DNA from: UBA830 sp002295635
Lineage (GTDB): Bacteria; Pseudomonadota; Alphaproteobacteria; MPNO01; UBA830
DNA: 64,000 bases
Direction of reading: 5' to 3'
Assembly (NCBI GenBank): GCA_002295635.1
Contig: DBHK01000027.1
Location: 186,001-250,000, forward strand
Made by a program: the position numbers and the translations under genes. Every line of letters starts with the position of its first letter. The stretch's first letter is position 1. Of the stretch, positions 25,681 through 35,011 are shown piece after piece. Below the pieces are notes generated by a model. The model was given only the letters and a program-made list of their open reading frames with translations. It was not told the origin of the DNA and ran no database searches.

Positions 25681-27015
25681 TTAGACCGGCAGCAATACCC
25701 GGGCTCGTGTTCCCCCAGCCGGGGAGTCCTGCAGTTCCACTTCGCCTCCCCCACCCCGCGCCAAATCCCGGGCGATGGATAGCCCTAAACCGGTTCCGCC
25801 CGTCTGAGGGTTGCGTGATGAATCCAGCCGGTAAAACGGTTTAAAAACTGATTCGCGTTCTGCTTCTGGGATACCGGGGCCGTCATCATCAATACATATT
25901 TCTACAAGTTTTCCGCGTCGCTCTGCATGAATATGTACTTTTTCTGCATGTGTACAGGCATTTACAATCAGGTTTGTGATGCATCGCCGAATAGCGTTGG
26001 GTCGAACGAGAATGGTAAGGTCTCCCCTTATATCCAATGTGACTTCCCTCCCCAGCGAGGATGAACTCCGGGTTACGCTAGTCAGAAGTTCCGCTAGATC
26101 ACATTCTTCAGCGGCTTCCGTACCTTCTCCGCGGGCGAATGCCAGAAACTCCTCGACCATAAATTCCATTTGCCGAAGATCCTGTTTTAGATCATCAATC
26201 CTCGGAGATTCCTCCAATAAAGCAAGCTGCAGTTTCATGCGCGTCAGCGGAGTTCGGAGATCATGCGAAACGCCAGCGAGCATTTCTGTCCGTTGTGTAA
26301 GCGCGTTATTTATTCGCCCGCGCATACGTTCGAAAGCTGCGGCAGCGCGTCGGATTTCCGTTGCGCCCTCAGGCTTAAAATTAGGGACTTCGCGTCCCTT
26401 CCCAAAATTATCGACTGCTGCAGATAGGCGTCGAATAGGACGTACTTGGTTCCGCATAAACATTGTCGCAATGGCAAAGAGTAATAGAGAAGTCCCCACC
26501 ATCCATAATATAAAAAGATAGGTCGTAGAGCTGAAAAGGCGTTTCCGTGGAACAAATATTTCCATCACACCATCAGGCAGTTGGACCTTCATTTGCACCA
26601 ATCTTTCATGACTCCATGTATCGATATGAAATGGTCTTCTAATTCGTTCACGCATCGAATAGGCCAGTCGGGTATCAAGGATACCACTGCCGATCTCTGC
26701 TGGCGCATTCTGGAGAATTTCGCCCGCCTTAAAATTGAAATAGAAGCCCAGATCTTCCGCGGCACGACTCAACCAGACTGTACGTTTAGCGTTTTCGAAC
26801 CTGCCCATTTCGTCAATGACGAAACCAATTTCTCCGGCTACAGAATCGGCGAGCCGCCGAGTAATTAACGTCCAGTGGCGATCATAAAATATCCAAGTCG
26901 ACACGATTTGGAGGAGGATCAGAGGCGTTACTATTATCATAATCGAACGGCCCAAAAATGACCTTGGCAGATATCTCTTTATTGCCTTTTTCAGTCGAAT
27001 GCGCGGGAGCTTCAT
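25681..27015 (-). CDS. EnvZ-like sensor histidine kinase
   Basis: A 444-residue membrane sensor. Transmembrane helices at about residues 24-43 and 164-186 flank a periplasmic domain of about 120 residues. A HAMP segment is followed by the H box GVSHDLRTPLTRMK, with His251 as phosphoacceptor. The ATPase domain has NLIVNACTHA (N box), DDGPGIPEAERE (G1), FKPFYRLDSSR (F) and GTGLGLSIARDLA (G2). The partner response regulator lies just upstream with 18 bases between stop and start. EnvZ/OmpR-type pairs often answer envelope or osmotic signals; the signal here is unknown. Confidence 0.92.
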   Translation of the reverse strand: MKLPRIRLKKAIKRYLPRSFLGRSIMIIVTPLILLQIVSTWIFYDRHWTLITRRLADSVAGEIGFVIDEMGRFENAKRTVWLSRAAEDLGFYFNFKAGEILQNAPAEIGSGILDTRLAYSMRERIRRPFHIDTWSHERLVQMKVQLPDGVMEIFVPRKRLFSSTTYLFILWMVGTSLLLFAIATMFMRNQVRPIRRLSAAVDNFGKGREVPNFKPEGATEIRRAAAAFERMRGRINNALTQRTEMLAGVSHDLRTPLTRMKLQLALLEESPRIDDLKQDLRQMEFMVEEFLAFARGEGTEAAEECDLAELLTSVTRSSSSLGREVTLDIRGDLTILVRPNAIRRCITNLIVNACTHAEKVHIHAERRGKLVEICIDDDGPGIPEAERESVFKPFYRLDSSRNPQTGGTGLGLSIARDLARGGGGEVELQDSPAGGTRARVLLPV

Positions 27016-27033
27016 CTGTCTGGCCTCTCCGTC

Positions 27034-27711
27034 TCAGTCCGGGTGCAAGATATAGCCTTGGCCCCTGACGGTATGAAGGAAACGTGGTTCGCGCGGATCT
27101 GACTCAATCTTGCGCCTGAGACGGGTGACTTGAACGTCCACAGTTCGAGCTCCGCCATCGATCTGGCACTGAGCAATAAGCTCGTTTCGTGTCATAGTCG
27201 AGCCCTGGTTGCGCGCTAGCGCTGATAGCAGATTTGCCTCAATCGTTGTAAGGCGGACAACAGTATCATCGCATCTCAGTTCTTGCCGACCGAGATCGAA
27301 CTTGAATTTTCCAAGAGAGATAACTTGTTCGGGTGCCGACATCGCGTTGCGGCGTAGGATAGTTTCTATGCGGAGAACCAGTTCGCGCGGCTCGAATGGT
27401 TTAGTCATGTAGTCGTCAGCGCCGCGCTCAAGTCCTTCAACACGGTCTTCGGGTTCTCCCATCGCGGTTAGTAGTAGGATTGGTACCCCCGACATCTCAC
27501 GGAGTGATGCTGTCAGAGTCAGGCCGTCTTCGCCCGGCATCATTACATCAATCACTAGTAGGTCGAATAGCAGTCTTGTCAGTCGCACTCTCGCGTCTTC
27601 GGCATTCTCGGCCGTTGTTACTCGGAAGCCGTTTTCCGAGAGATATTCGCGCAATAGCTCACGCAACCGATCATCATCGTCCACCACCAGTATATGCGGT
27701 TCATCACTCAT
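27034..27711 (-). CDS. OmpR-family response regulator
   Basis: A 225-residue regulator from ATG 27711; the frame is open to 27831, but that part would run into the GST gene. The receiver domain has the acidic pocket VVDDDDRL, phosphoacceptor aspartate in VIDVMMPGEDGL, TAMGEPED and the lysine in YMTKPFEPRELV. The C-terminal winged helix ends with VTRLRRKIESDPREPRFLHTVRGQGYIL, typical of OmpR. It is transcribed before the adjacent kinase gene, so they form a two-component system. Confidence 0.94.
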   Translation of the reverse strand: MSDEPHILVVDDDDRLRELLREYLSENGFRVTTAENAEDARVRLTRLLFDLLVIDVMMPGEDGLTLTASLREMSGVPILLLTAMGEPEDRVEGLERGADDYMTKPFEPRELVLRIETILRRNAMSAPEQVISLGKFKFDLGRQELRCDDTVVRLTTIEANLLSALARNQGSTMTRNELIAQCQIDGGARTVDVQVTRLRRKIESDPREPRFLHTVRGQGYILHPD

Positions 27712-27742
27712 AGAGTTCGATTTGGAAAAAGTTCTAGTCAAA

Positions 27743-28435
27743 TCAGACTTCATAGCCGACGGATTTACGCGATATACCATCGAACATATCCAGCATCCGA
27801 TTACGCCAGTTGTAAACAGGATCATCGGCATTTAGCAGGGAAAATTCGCTGATCGACCTAGCCCAAGCAAAGGCACCGAAGATAATATAGTCGCCATAAG
27901 CAGGATTATCACCTCCCAAAAATAATTCTTCGCCAAGGGCTGCCTTTATTGTGGAAACGGCGTGACCAAAGGCTTTTATATCGTCCTCCGAACGAGTCTG
28001 GATCTCCGTAGGGGTCATGCCGAACCGGGCTGTCCGGCTCTCGAGGAAATAATTCCGGTCAGCAGCGTCGACGTGGTCAAGGATATCGGCAATCACTAGT
28101 CGTATAAGCGCGGCGTGCAGCACTCTGTCCGCCCAAACATTTAGAAAACGTGCTAGTCCGTGTCCAATGTCTCCTCCAAACAGAGGTCTACTTTCCGGAT
28201 ATTTACCTTCTAGATATTCCGCAATAGCCCACGAGTCGGAGACAAAAGTTTCACCATCCCGTATGACCGGTAGGCGTTCCTGTCCGGAAAAGGAAATTAG
28301 GTCTTTATCGGTAAACCTCACGGGGATAGTTTCATAGTCTATACCTTTGTGCTCAAGAGCCATCCGCGTACGCCAACAATAAGGGCTGAATCGCCTGTCG
28401 TCTTTACCGACGAGTTCGTATAGCTGAATGGTCAT
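27743..28435 (-). CDS. Glutathione S-transferase family protein
   Basis: A 230-residue GST. The N-terminal thioredoxin-like domain has RFSPYCWRTRMALEHKGIDY, a substrate/glutathione-binding region with a cysteine, RLPVIRDGETFVSDSWAIAEYLEGKYP including the cis-proline and the glutathione-binding DS motif. A helical C-terminal domain follows with the family's N-capping DYIIFGAFAW region. Such proteins add glutathione to electrophiles or use it in isomerisation or reduction. It ends 31 bases before the response regulator on the same strand; no functional link is evident. Confidence 0.88.
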   Translation of the reverse strand: MTIQLYELVGKDDRRFSPYCWRTRMALEHKGIDYETIPVRFTDKDLISFSGQERLPVIRDGETFVSDSWAIAEYLEGKYPESRPLFGGDIGHGLARFLNVWADRVLHAALIRLVIADILDHVDAADRNYFLESRTARFGMTPTEIQTRSEDDIKAFGHAVSTIKAALGEELFLGGDNPAYGDYIIFGAFAWARSISEFSLLNADDPVYNWRNRMLDMFDGISRKSVGYEV

Positions 28436-28534
28436 TTCAGTCTCCCAAAATTTTTATATTATAATTCTATAACAGGTAGGAGACTTTGTCGGATACGAAT
28501 CAAATATAAATGTACTAGCTTTTAAGTATGAAAA

Positions 28535-29026
28535 ATGGAAAGTGGGATTCAAGAAATGCTAGACGAAGATATGAAAAACTTAGTCGCAAGCACGATGCTT
28601 TGCTTTGTTGCGACTATTAACAAGGACGGCAGTCCAAACCTATCGCCTAAAAGCTCTCTCAGGGTACTTGACGATAACCATCTTATATTTGCGAACATGG
28701 CTTCCCCCGGCACAATCGCAAACCTGAGGAGGGATCCTAGAATTGAATTGAACTGTGTGGATATATTTTCACGTCGAGGATATCGGTTTACTGGAAAAGC
28801 CGAATTATTTTCGGATGGGGATGAAATATACGAGTCCTTGCGAGCAGATGTCGCCGCTGAGCATGGAGAGACACTTCCCGTATATGAAGCGGTTTTAATC
28901 GAGGTTCTTGCAGCGACTGCGGTGATTTCTCCAGCTTATACATTTGTTGAAGGTGTTACCGAAGAAGTTCTGCGTAACGCTTACTACGGCAAGTATAAGG
29001 TCCAGCCGCTTGTCCCATTGGGTTAG
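28535..29026 (+). CDS. Pyridoxamine 5'-phosphate oxidase-fold protein
   Basis: A 163-residue split-barrel flavin-binding protein. ATINKDGSPNLSPKSSLRVL, LIFANMASPGTIANLRRDPRIELNCVDIFSRRGYRFTGKAELF is the typical FMN-binding beta-barrel sequence of the PNPOx-like family. Many relatives bind FMN, F420 or haem and reduce small molecules; the substrate cannot be assigned. The frame begins at ATG 28535, but a start at 28556 (MLDEDMKN) is also possible. It faces the SLC13 gene tail to tail with 23 bases between them. Confidence 0.85.
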   Translation: MESGIQEMLDEDMKNLVASTMLCFVATINKDGSPNLSPKSSLRVLDDNHLIFANMASPGTIANLRRDPRIELNCVDIFSRRGYRFTGKAELFSDGDEIYESLRADVAAEHGETLPVYEAVLIEVLAATAVISPAYTFVEGVTEEVLRNAYYGKYKVQPLVPLG

Positions 29027-29049
29027 TATAAGCCAATCGAGTTGGCAGT

Positions 29050-30846
29050 TTACCATACGACTATAATCATTGGTATCGCAACGGCGAAGGTAACGGCGGT
29101 GAGTGGCAAGCCGAGGCGCCAATAGTCTCCAAACCGGTACCCACCGGGGCCCATAACCAGCAAGCTGGACTGATGCCCGATAGGTGTCAGGAATGCACAG
29201 GATGCGCCGATCGCAACCGCCATCAGGAACGAGTCAAAATTAGCATTTATAGAGTTAGCGACAGTGACGGCTATGGGCGCCATGAGAACGGCGGTAGCTG
29301 CGTTGTTTATCACGGCGCTCAATAACGACGATAACATCATAATGATAAGTAAAATCACCCAGAGGGGCATATCACCCGCCAACTGGAATATTCCTTCAGA
29401 TATTAATGTCGTCGCTCCTGTAGACTGTAGGGCGGCACCAACCGGCAAAAAAGCGCCCAGTAGAATGATGATAGGCCATTCGACACTGTCGTACATTTCT
29501 CTTAATGGAAGCATCCTTGTTCCCACCAGTACTATCACGGCGGTGACGAAGGCGATATCGATTCGGACAATGCCTAACAGGGTAGCCAAAATCGCAACCG
29601 CAAAAACGCCGAGAGGATAATAACTGCGCCTATTCGCAAGCGCGATTTCTCGGTTTGCTAGCGGCAGGCATCCCAACGAATTTAAGGCCTCATAAATAGT
29701 CTGTTCTGGACCATGTATGAGAATGACGTCACCAGCCTCGAAACGGATGTGTCCGATCCGGTCGCGGATAGATTTACCGCGTCTGGCAACGGCGAGAATG
29801 TTAACCCCGTACCGAGAATTGACGCGAAGTCCCCGAAGCGTTCGACCTTCTAATCGGGCGCCCGGGTTAATTACTGCTTCAACCATCAAAACCTCGTCAG
29901 AGGCGAAGTCGGAATCGTGAAAGTTCTTACCGGTGACAAGGTGAAATTGTGAATTTTCAGTCGCAACAGCGATCGCATCCGTTCCGCCCTCGATTATCAA
30001 GTGATCGCCGCCACGAATGCGGGTATACCAAGGCGGTGCTAATTCCTTAATTCCGTCTCGGACGATAGCGACAATGGAAATATCACCGTCCGCGAGAACG
30101 ATAAGTTCCCTGATTGGTTCTCCGATCAGCGGCGATTCATCAGGGACAGCTAGCTCTGCTACATAATCTTCGATATGCAGGAGTTCCTCCAGCGCGTTAT
30201 TATTGCTTTCTCGCCGCGGAATTAGCCGATAGCCGACGAGGGCAATAAAGACGATACCTGCCAACGCCACCGCCGCACCGACGGGTGCGAAATCGAACAT
30301 GCTGAATCCGCTACTCCCACCAAATGATTTACCGAGGATCTCTGCCCTGTAGCTGGCAATAATTATATTGGGCGGGGTCCCAATAAGGGTCGATAGCCCG
30401 CCAAGAAGAGATCCAAAAGCCAGTGGCATCAGAGCGCATGAGGGCGGAATACCTGCTGATTGTACCGCACGAATCGCTACTGGTAGCATAAGGGCAAGGG
30501 CGCCGACATTGTTCATGAAGGCCGAGAGGGTTGCTACAGTGAGAGTCAAAGCACCAATTTGAACGACCGAATTCGCGGGCAGTTTGCCGATCGATACGGA
30601 TAGGGCGTTTAGGGCTCCTGATCGCTGGAGCGACTGGCTGATTATCAAAACCGCTGCAACGGTCACTACTGCGGCATCGCTAAAACCATCAAATGCCTCT
30701 TCCACGGGCACTATTCCCGCAAAAACCGATACGATAAGGGCGGACATCGCAACGATATCGTAACGCCAACGTCCCCATGCGAACAAAATTAGTGCCACTA
30801 TAAGGATGCTGAAAGCAGTAAGTTGTTCTGTAGTCATCATATCCAT
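29050..30846 (-). CDS. SLC13-family permease with RCK_C domains
   Basis: A 598-residue inner-membrane transporter. Hydrophobic helices make up residues about 5-205 and 400-598. Between them lie two TrkA-C/RCK_C-type regulatory domains (about 225-300 and 310-390), as in the GYFRDLAILVGDG class of SLC13/ArsB-related proteins. Repeats of the type FMNNVGALALMLPVA and AVINNAATAVLMAPIA, together with STLIGTPPNIIIASY, are the family's substrate- and sodium-site segments. Substrates in the family include carboxylates and sulfate; none can be assigned here. Confidence 0.9.
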   Translation of the reverse strand: MDMMTTEQLTAFSILIVALILFAWGRWRYDIVAMSALIVSVFAGIVPVEEAFDGFSDAAVVTVAAVLIISQSLQRSGALNALSVSIGKLPANSVVQIGALTLTVATLSAFMNNVGALALMLPVAIRAVQSAGIPPSCALMPLAFGSLLGGLSTLIGTPPNIIIASYRAEILGKSFGGSSGFSMFDFAPVGAAVALAGIVFIALVGYRLIPRRESNNNALEELLHIEDYVAELAVPDESPLIGEPIRELIVLADGDISIVAIVRDGIKELAPPWYTRIRGGDHLIIEGGTDAIAVATENSQFHLVTGKNFHDSDFASDEVLMVEAVINPGARLEGRTLRGLRVNSRYGVNILAVARRGKSIRDRIGHIRFEAGDVILIHGPEQTIYEALNSLGCLPLANREIALANRRSYYPLGVFAVAILATLLGIVRIDIAFVTAVIVLVGTRMLPLREMYDSVEWPIIILLGAFLPVGAALQSTGATTLISEGIFQLAGDMPLWVILLIIMMLSSLLSAVINNAATAVLMAPIAVTVANSINANFDSFLMAVAIGASCAFLTPIGHQSSLLVMGPGGYRFGDYWRLGLPLTAVTFAVAIPMIIVVW

Positions 30847-30951
30847 TCAACATTGGAGGGAACGAATGACAAGATATCAAGTCCTCTTATATAACGAGAG
30901 GTCTGTCTGATCGATATTTCCCTCGTTGCAATTTTTGTGCCACGCACATAG

Positions 30952-30978
30952 GTTGGGGATGGGCCACACCTCCCCAAC
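30952..30978 (+). promoter_or_regulatory. Leader hairpin upstream of serC
   Basis: GTTGGGGA (30952-30959) pairs perfectly with TCCCCAAC (30971-30978) around an 11-base loop in the untranslated region, 33 bases before the serC ATG, with the ribosome binding site (GAGAGGGAGAG) just after it. A structured leader called the serC motif is known upstream of serC in alphaproteobacteria; position and hairpin next to the RBS fit, but I cannot verify the consensus. Confidence 0.45.
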
Positions 30979-31011
30979 GGGGTGCTGCTCTTCTGAGAGG
31001 GAGAGAAATTA

Positions 31012-32181
31012 ATGTCTGATAAACTTCGCAAACCGGACGTCCGTCCGAAAAATCCATGTTTCTCATCGGGCCCTTGTGCCAAACGCCCTGGCTGGGCACC
31101 TTCGGTTCTCAAGGAGGTGCTGGGTGGAAGGTCTCACCGTTCAATTCCGGGTAAGGCTAAGCTCAAAGCGGTAATTGACCGCAGCAAGGATATTCTTGGC
31201 GTCCCGTGCAACTATCGTGTCGGTATAGTCCCAGCATCTGATACCGGCGCAATAGAAATGTCCCTTTGGTCGATGTTAGGCGCACGCGGTGTAGATATTT
31301 TTTCTTGGGAAAGTTTTGGTGCTGGTTGGGTCGGCGATATAACCAAGCAGTTGAAGTTGGAAGACATCCGCGTCTTCGAAGCAGGATATGGTGCTCTACC
31401 CGATCTCAGTCAGTGGGACCCTGCCCGTGATATCGTCTTCACTTGGAATGGAACTACGTCCGGAGTACGCGTACCAGACGGTGATTGGATCCCAAGTGAC
31501 CGTCGCGGGCTGACGATTTGTGACGCTACGTCGGCGGTATTTGCGATGGAACTGCCGTGGTCGAAACTCGATGTCGTGACTTGGTCATGGCAGAAAGTCA
31601 TGGGCGGGGAAGCCGCGCACGGGATGATTGCCCTTTCACCCAAAGCCATCGAGCGGCTAGAGACTTACGTGCCGCCTTGGCCGCTTCCTAAAATTTTTCG
31701 GATGACGAAAGGCGACAAGCTAAACGAAGGCATTTTTCGCGGAGAAACTATCAATACCCCATCTATGGTTTGCGTGGAAGATGCATTGGATAGTCTCAGC
31801 TGGGCTACAGGTCTTGGGGGGCGCGCAGCGTTAATCGCCCGTAGTCAGGCAAATCTCAGCGTTATCACAGACTGGGTCGAGCGCACCAAATGGGTTGGAT
31901 TTCTCGCTGAAAATCCCGAGGAACGGTCGTCTACCTCAGTGTGTCTAAAAATTGTCGACCCGTGGTTCGAGGCGCTTGAACAAGAAATTCAATTTTCGGT
32001 CCCGAAGAAGATTGATAAGCTACTTGAACAAAACGGAGCAGCTTTCGATATAAACGGCTATCGGGACGCACCGCCGGGTTTGCGTATTTGGGCCGGGTCC
32101 ACGGTTGAGACAGCCGATATTGAGGCGCTAATGCCATGGCTCGACTGGGCATATTTAAGTGTTAAAGCCGAATTTACCTGA
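31012..32181 (+). CDS. serC: Phosphoserine aminotransferase
   Basis: A 389-residue PLP enzyme that makes O-phosphoserine from 3-phosphohydroxypyruvate and glutamate. FSSGPCAKRPGWAP at the N-terminus, VFTWNGTTSGVRVP and the PLP-lysine segment VTWSWQKVMGGEAAHG, with Lys about 194, identify the alphaproteobacterial/archaeal-type SerC. GAGAGGGAGAG precedes ATG 31012. It is the first gene of serC-serA-hisZ-purA, all on the plus strand with short gaps. Confidence 0.96.
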   Translation: MSDKLRKPDVRPKNPCFSSGPCAKRPGWAPSVLKEVLGGRSHRSIPGKAKLKAVIDRSKDILGVPCNYRVGIVPASDTGAIEMSLWSMLGARGVDIFSWESFGAGWVGDITKQLKLEDIRVFEAGYGALPDLSQWDPARDIVFTWNGTTSGVRVPDGDWIPSDRRGLTICDATSAVFAMELPWSKLDVVTWSWQKVMGGEAAHGMIALSPKAIERLETYVPPWPLPKIFRMTKGDKLNEGIFRGETINTPSMVCVEDALDSLSWATGLGGRAALIARSQANLSVITDWVERTKWVGFLAENPEERSSTSVCLKIVDPWFEALEQEIQFSVPKKIDKLLEQNGAAFDINGYRDAPPGLRIWAGSTVETADIEALMPWLDWAYLSVKAEFT

Positions 32182-32203
32182 CTTAAAGAGACCGGAAACT
32201 CAA

Positions 32204-33799
32204 ATGCCAAAAGTACTCATCTCAGACAGTCTGAGCGCACGCGCAGTTGAAATCTTTAATGAGCGTGGTATCGAGACCGACGTAATAACAGCTATGAAGC
32301 CTAAAGAATTGGTCGCCTGCATCAGTGAATATGACGGTCTCGCCGTCCGCTCGGCCACCAAGGTAACAAACGACGTACTTGATGCGGCTATCAAGTTAAG
32401 GGTAATCGGTCGCGCCGGCATTGGTGTCGACAATATCGACGTTGATGGGGCTTCAGGGCGGGGGATAGTCGTCATGAATGCGCCCTTCGGTAACTCCATT
32501 ACCACGGCAGAACATGCCATCGCGATGATGTTCGCCCTAGCTCGCCAAATTCCTCTAGCAAACCAGTCGACACAGTCCGGTCAGTGGGAAAAATCAAGGT
32601 TCATGGGTGTCGAGCTGACGGGTAAAGTTCTCGGTATTATTGGCTGCGGGAATATTGGTTCGATTGTCGCCGAGCGGGCGATTGGTATAAAAATGAAGGT
32701 GATTGCATTCGATCCTTATTTGACGCCGGACCATGCTGATGAGATTGGTGTGGAGAAGGTTGAATTGGGCGAGCTGTATGCTCGTGCAGAGATCATTTCT
32801 CTTCATACCCCGTCGACGGAAACGACCAGAGGAATGGTCAACGCCGACGCTTTTCACCAAATGCGTGATGGTGTTTTTGTGGTGAATTGTGCTCGCGGGG
32901 AACTTGTCGTTGAGGCGGACATGAAGGCAGCGATAGAAATCGGCAAAGTCGGCGGTTTCGCAGTGGATGTTTTTCCGCAAGAACCTCCGGAGGAGTATAG
33001 TCTATTCGGTATGGAACAGGTAATCGCAACTCCCCATCTTGGCGCTGCGACCACCGAGGCGCAAGAAAAGGTCGCACTGCAGATTGCGGAGCAAATGTCG
33101 GATTATCTCAATACCGGCGCCGTCGTTAACGCGCTGAATATGCCATCCGTATCGGCTGAGGATGCCCCAAGACTGAAGCCATATATGACTTTAGCTAGGC
33201 TTATCGGTGGACTAGCAGGACAGGTTATAGAATCAGGTATCAGGAAAGTAACAACCGAATTTGAAGGTAATGTTTTGGATATGAATACGCGCCCCGTATC
33301 GGCATGCCTGCTCGAAGGACTGCTCTCGCCATTGCTGAGCGGAGTAAATATGATAAATGCACCCATACTGGCTCGAGACCGAAGCATTGATGTATCTGAG
33401 GTGCGGCACGAACGAGGCGGGGAGTATCAAACCCTTATCCGCCTAACGGTTGAAACGGAAAATCAGTCGCGAACCGTTGCCGGTACATTGTTCGGCGGGG
33501 ACAAGCCTCGGATTGTTGAAATTAATGGGATTAAACTTGAAGCCGAGTTGGCTAAAAATATGTTGTACATGGTGAACAAGGATCGTCCCGGATTCATCGG
33601 TCGTCTGGGTACTACACTGGGAGATGCCGGGGTGAATATTGCGACGTTCCAGCTTGGGCGGGTGTCTCCTGGCAGCGACGCGCTAGCATTGATTCAGGTG
33701 GATGGGGAACTGACAGACGATGTGCTTGACCAGCTATGTGCGCTACCTCACGTAGTCCAAGCTAAGGCGCTGTCTTTTCCGTTTGCCGAATACAACTAA
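32204..33799 (+). CDS. serA: D-3-phosphoglycerate dehydrogenase
   Basis: A 531-residue long-form PGDH from ATG 32204 (family start MPKVLISDSLS; the frame is open to 32159 inside serC's end). It oxidises 3-phosphoglycerate to 3-phosphohydroxypyruvate, the first step of serine synthesis. The NAD-binding loop is LGIIGCGNIGSIVAERA; FVVNCARGELV and TPHLGAATTEAQ carry active-site residues including the His. The C-terminal part holds an ASB domain and an ACT domain (MVNKDRPGFIGRLGTTLGDAG), usual for serine feedback control. Follows serC by 22 bases. Confidence 0.96.
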   Translation: MPKVLISDSLSARAVEIFNERGIETDVITAMKPKELVACISEYDGLAVRSATKVTNDVLDAAIKLRVIGRAGIGVDNIDVDGASGRGIVVMNAPFGNSITTAEHAIAMMFALARQIPLANQSTQSGQWEKSRFMGVELTGKVLGIIGCGNIGSIVAERAIGIKMKVIAFDPYLTPDHADEIGVEKVELGELYARAEIISLHTPSTETTRGMVNADAFHQMRDGVFVVNCARGELVVEADMKAAIEIGKVGGFAVDVFPQEPPEEYSLFGMEQVIATPHLGAATTEAQEKVALQIAEQMSDYLNTGAVVNALNMPSVSAEDAPRLKPYMTLARLIGGLAGQVIESGIRKVTTEFEGNVLDMNTRPVSACLLEGLLSPLLSGVNMINAPILARDRSIDVSEVRHERGGEYQTLIRLTVETENQSRTVAGTLFGGDKPRIVEINGIKLEAELAKNMLYMVNKDRPGFIGRLGTTLGDAGVNIATFQLGRVSPGSDALALIQVDGELTDDVLDQLCALPHVVQAKALSFPFAEYN

Positions 33800-33835
33800 A
33801 GCCGTTACCAAAGCCGCGCTTGAGGGGTAAGTAAA

Positions 33836-35011
33836 ATGATGGAACTTGATAACAAGGCGCTGCTACCGGCGGGCTTAAGAGATATTCTACCGCCTGAAGC
33901 AGGTTACGAGGCGGGAATACGAGAGAGATTGGCTAGTACCTTTGCCAGTCACGGTTACGAACGCGTAAAACCGCCGCTTGTCGAATTTGAGGGAGGCCTT
34001 ACTAGCGGGGCGGGTGCGGCTGTTTCGGCCGATATTTTTCGTCTTATGGACCCCGTGTCGCAACGCATGATGGGCGTGAGGGCTGATATGACAACGCAGG
34101 TCGCCCGCATTGCTACAACTCGCCTTGCCGGCGCACCGCGACCGCTCCGTTTAAGCTATACTGGGGAAGTTTTGCGGGTTAAGGGGACGCAGCTGCGTCC
34201 AGAGCGCCAATTTGCGCAGGTCGGCGCAGAACTGATCGGGTCTGAGAGCGCCGCGGCTGATATAGAAATTATCGCCATCGCTGTTGATTCGTTGCGCCAG
34301 GTTGGCATTCCAAAATTATCTGTGGATCTCACTATCCCGCCGTTAGTTTCCGCTCTAATGGACGGGATGGAATTATCGGCTGAGAATTATTTCAGCCTGC
34401 GCGGAGCGCTAGACCGAAAGGACGTCGTTGCAGTTCGTAAAGGCGGACAGATCCATACAGATGAATTATGCCAGCTGATGGAGGCAACTGGCGAAGCAAA
34501 GCAGGCACTGGAAGTGCTTTCGGGATTGTCCCTACCATCTGCCCCGGCGGGGGAACTAGAACGTCTCAAATCTGTAGTAGAGGGTCTTGGCCGTCGTTTG
34601 CCTGATCTAAATATAACGGTAGACCCCGTTGAGAACCGGGGCTTCGAGTATTATACCGGGGTCGGTTTTACTCTCTTTGCGAGCGGCGAGCGGGGGGAGA
34701 TCGGGGCAGGTGGTCGATACGTGACGTCACCCAATTCTGGCAAAGACGACGGCGAGGGTGAGCCTGCTACTGGCTTCACATTGTTTGTTGATACCATCCT
34801 ACGGGTCGTTCCAGAGACAAGCCTGCCCCCTAGGATTTTCGTGCCACAGGGCGCAAATGAAGACTCACTAGCGGCGTTGCGAAACGAAGGGTGGATTACA
34901 ATTTGCGCGTTGGAACACTTTAAAGACCCAGCGGGGGAAGCATACCGTCAGGGATGCAGCCACCTTTGGAGAGATGGTAAACCAGAGACCATTGATGGAG
35001 ACAGGGGATAA
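33836..35011 (+). CDS. hisZ: ATP phosphoribosyltransferase regulatory subunit
   Basis: A 391-residue HisZ, a paralogue of histidyl-tRNA synthetase that activates short-form HisG in histidine synthesis. The class II synthetase-like core shows LPAGLRDILPPEAGYEAGIR, RLMDPVSQRMMGVRADMT, LRLSYTGEVLRV and RPERQFAQVGAELIGS, while RGFEYYTGVGFTLFA and GGRYV mark the HisRS-related fold. No anticodon-binding domain is evident. hisG is not in the window. Two ATGs at 33836 and 33839 are possible. The stop overlaps the purA ATG by one base. Confidence 0.93.
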   Translation: MMELDNKALLPAGLRDILPPEAGYEAGIRERLASTFASHGYERVKPPLVEFEGGLTSGAGAAVSADIFRLMDPVSQRMMGVRADMTTQVARIATTRLAGAPRPLRLSYTGEVLRVKGTQLRPERQFAQVGAELIGSESAAADIEIIAIAVDSLRQVGIPKLSVDLTIPPLVSALMDGMELSAENYFSLRGALDRKDVVAVRKGGQIHTDELCQLMEATGEAKQALEVLSGLSLPSAPAGELERLKSVVEGLGRRLPDLNITVDPVENRGFEYYTGVGFTLFASGERGEIGAGGRYVTSPNSGKDDGEGEPATGFTLFVDTILRVVPETSLPPRIFVPQGANEDSLAALRNEGWITICALEHFKDPAGEAYRQGCSHLWRDGKPETIDGDRG

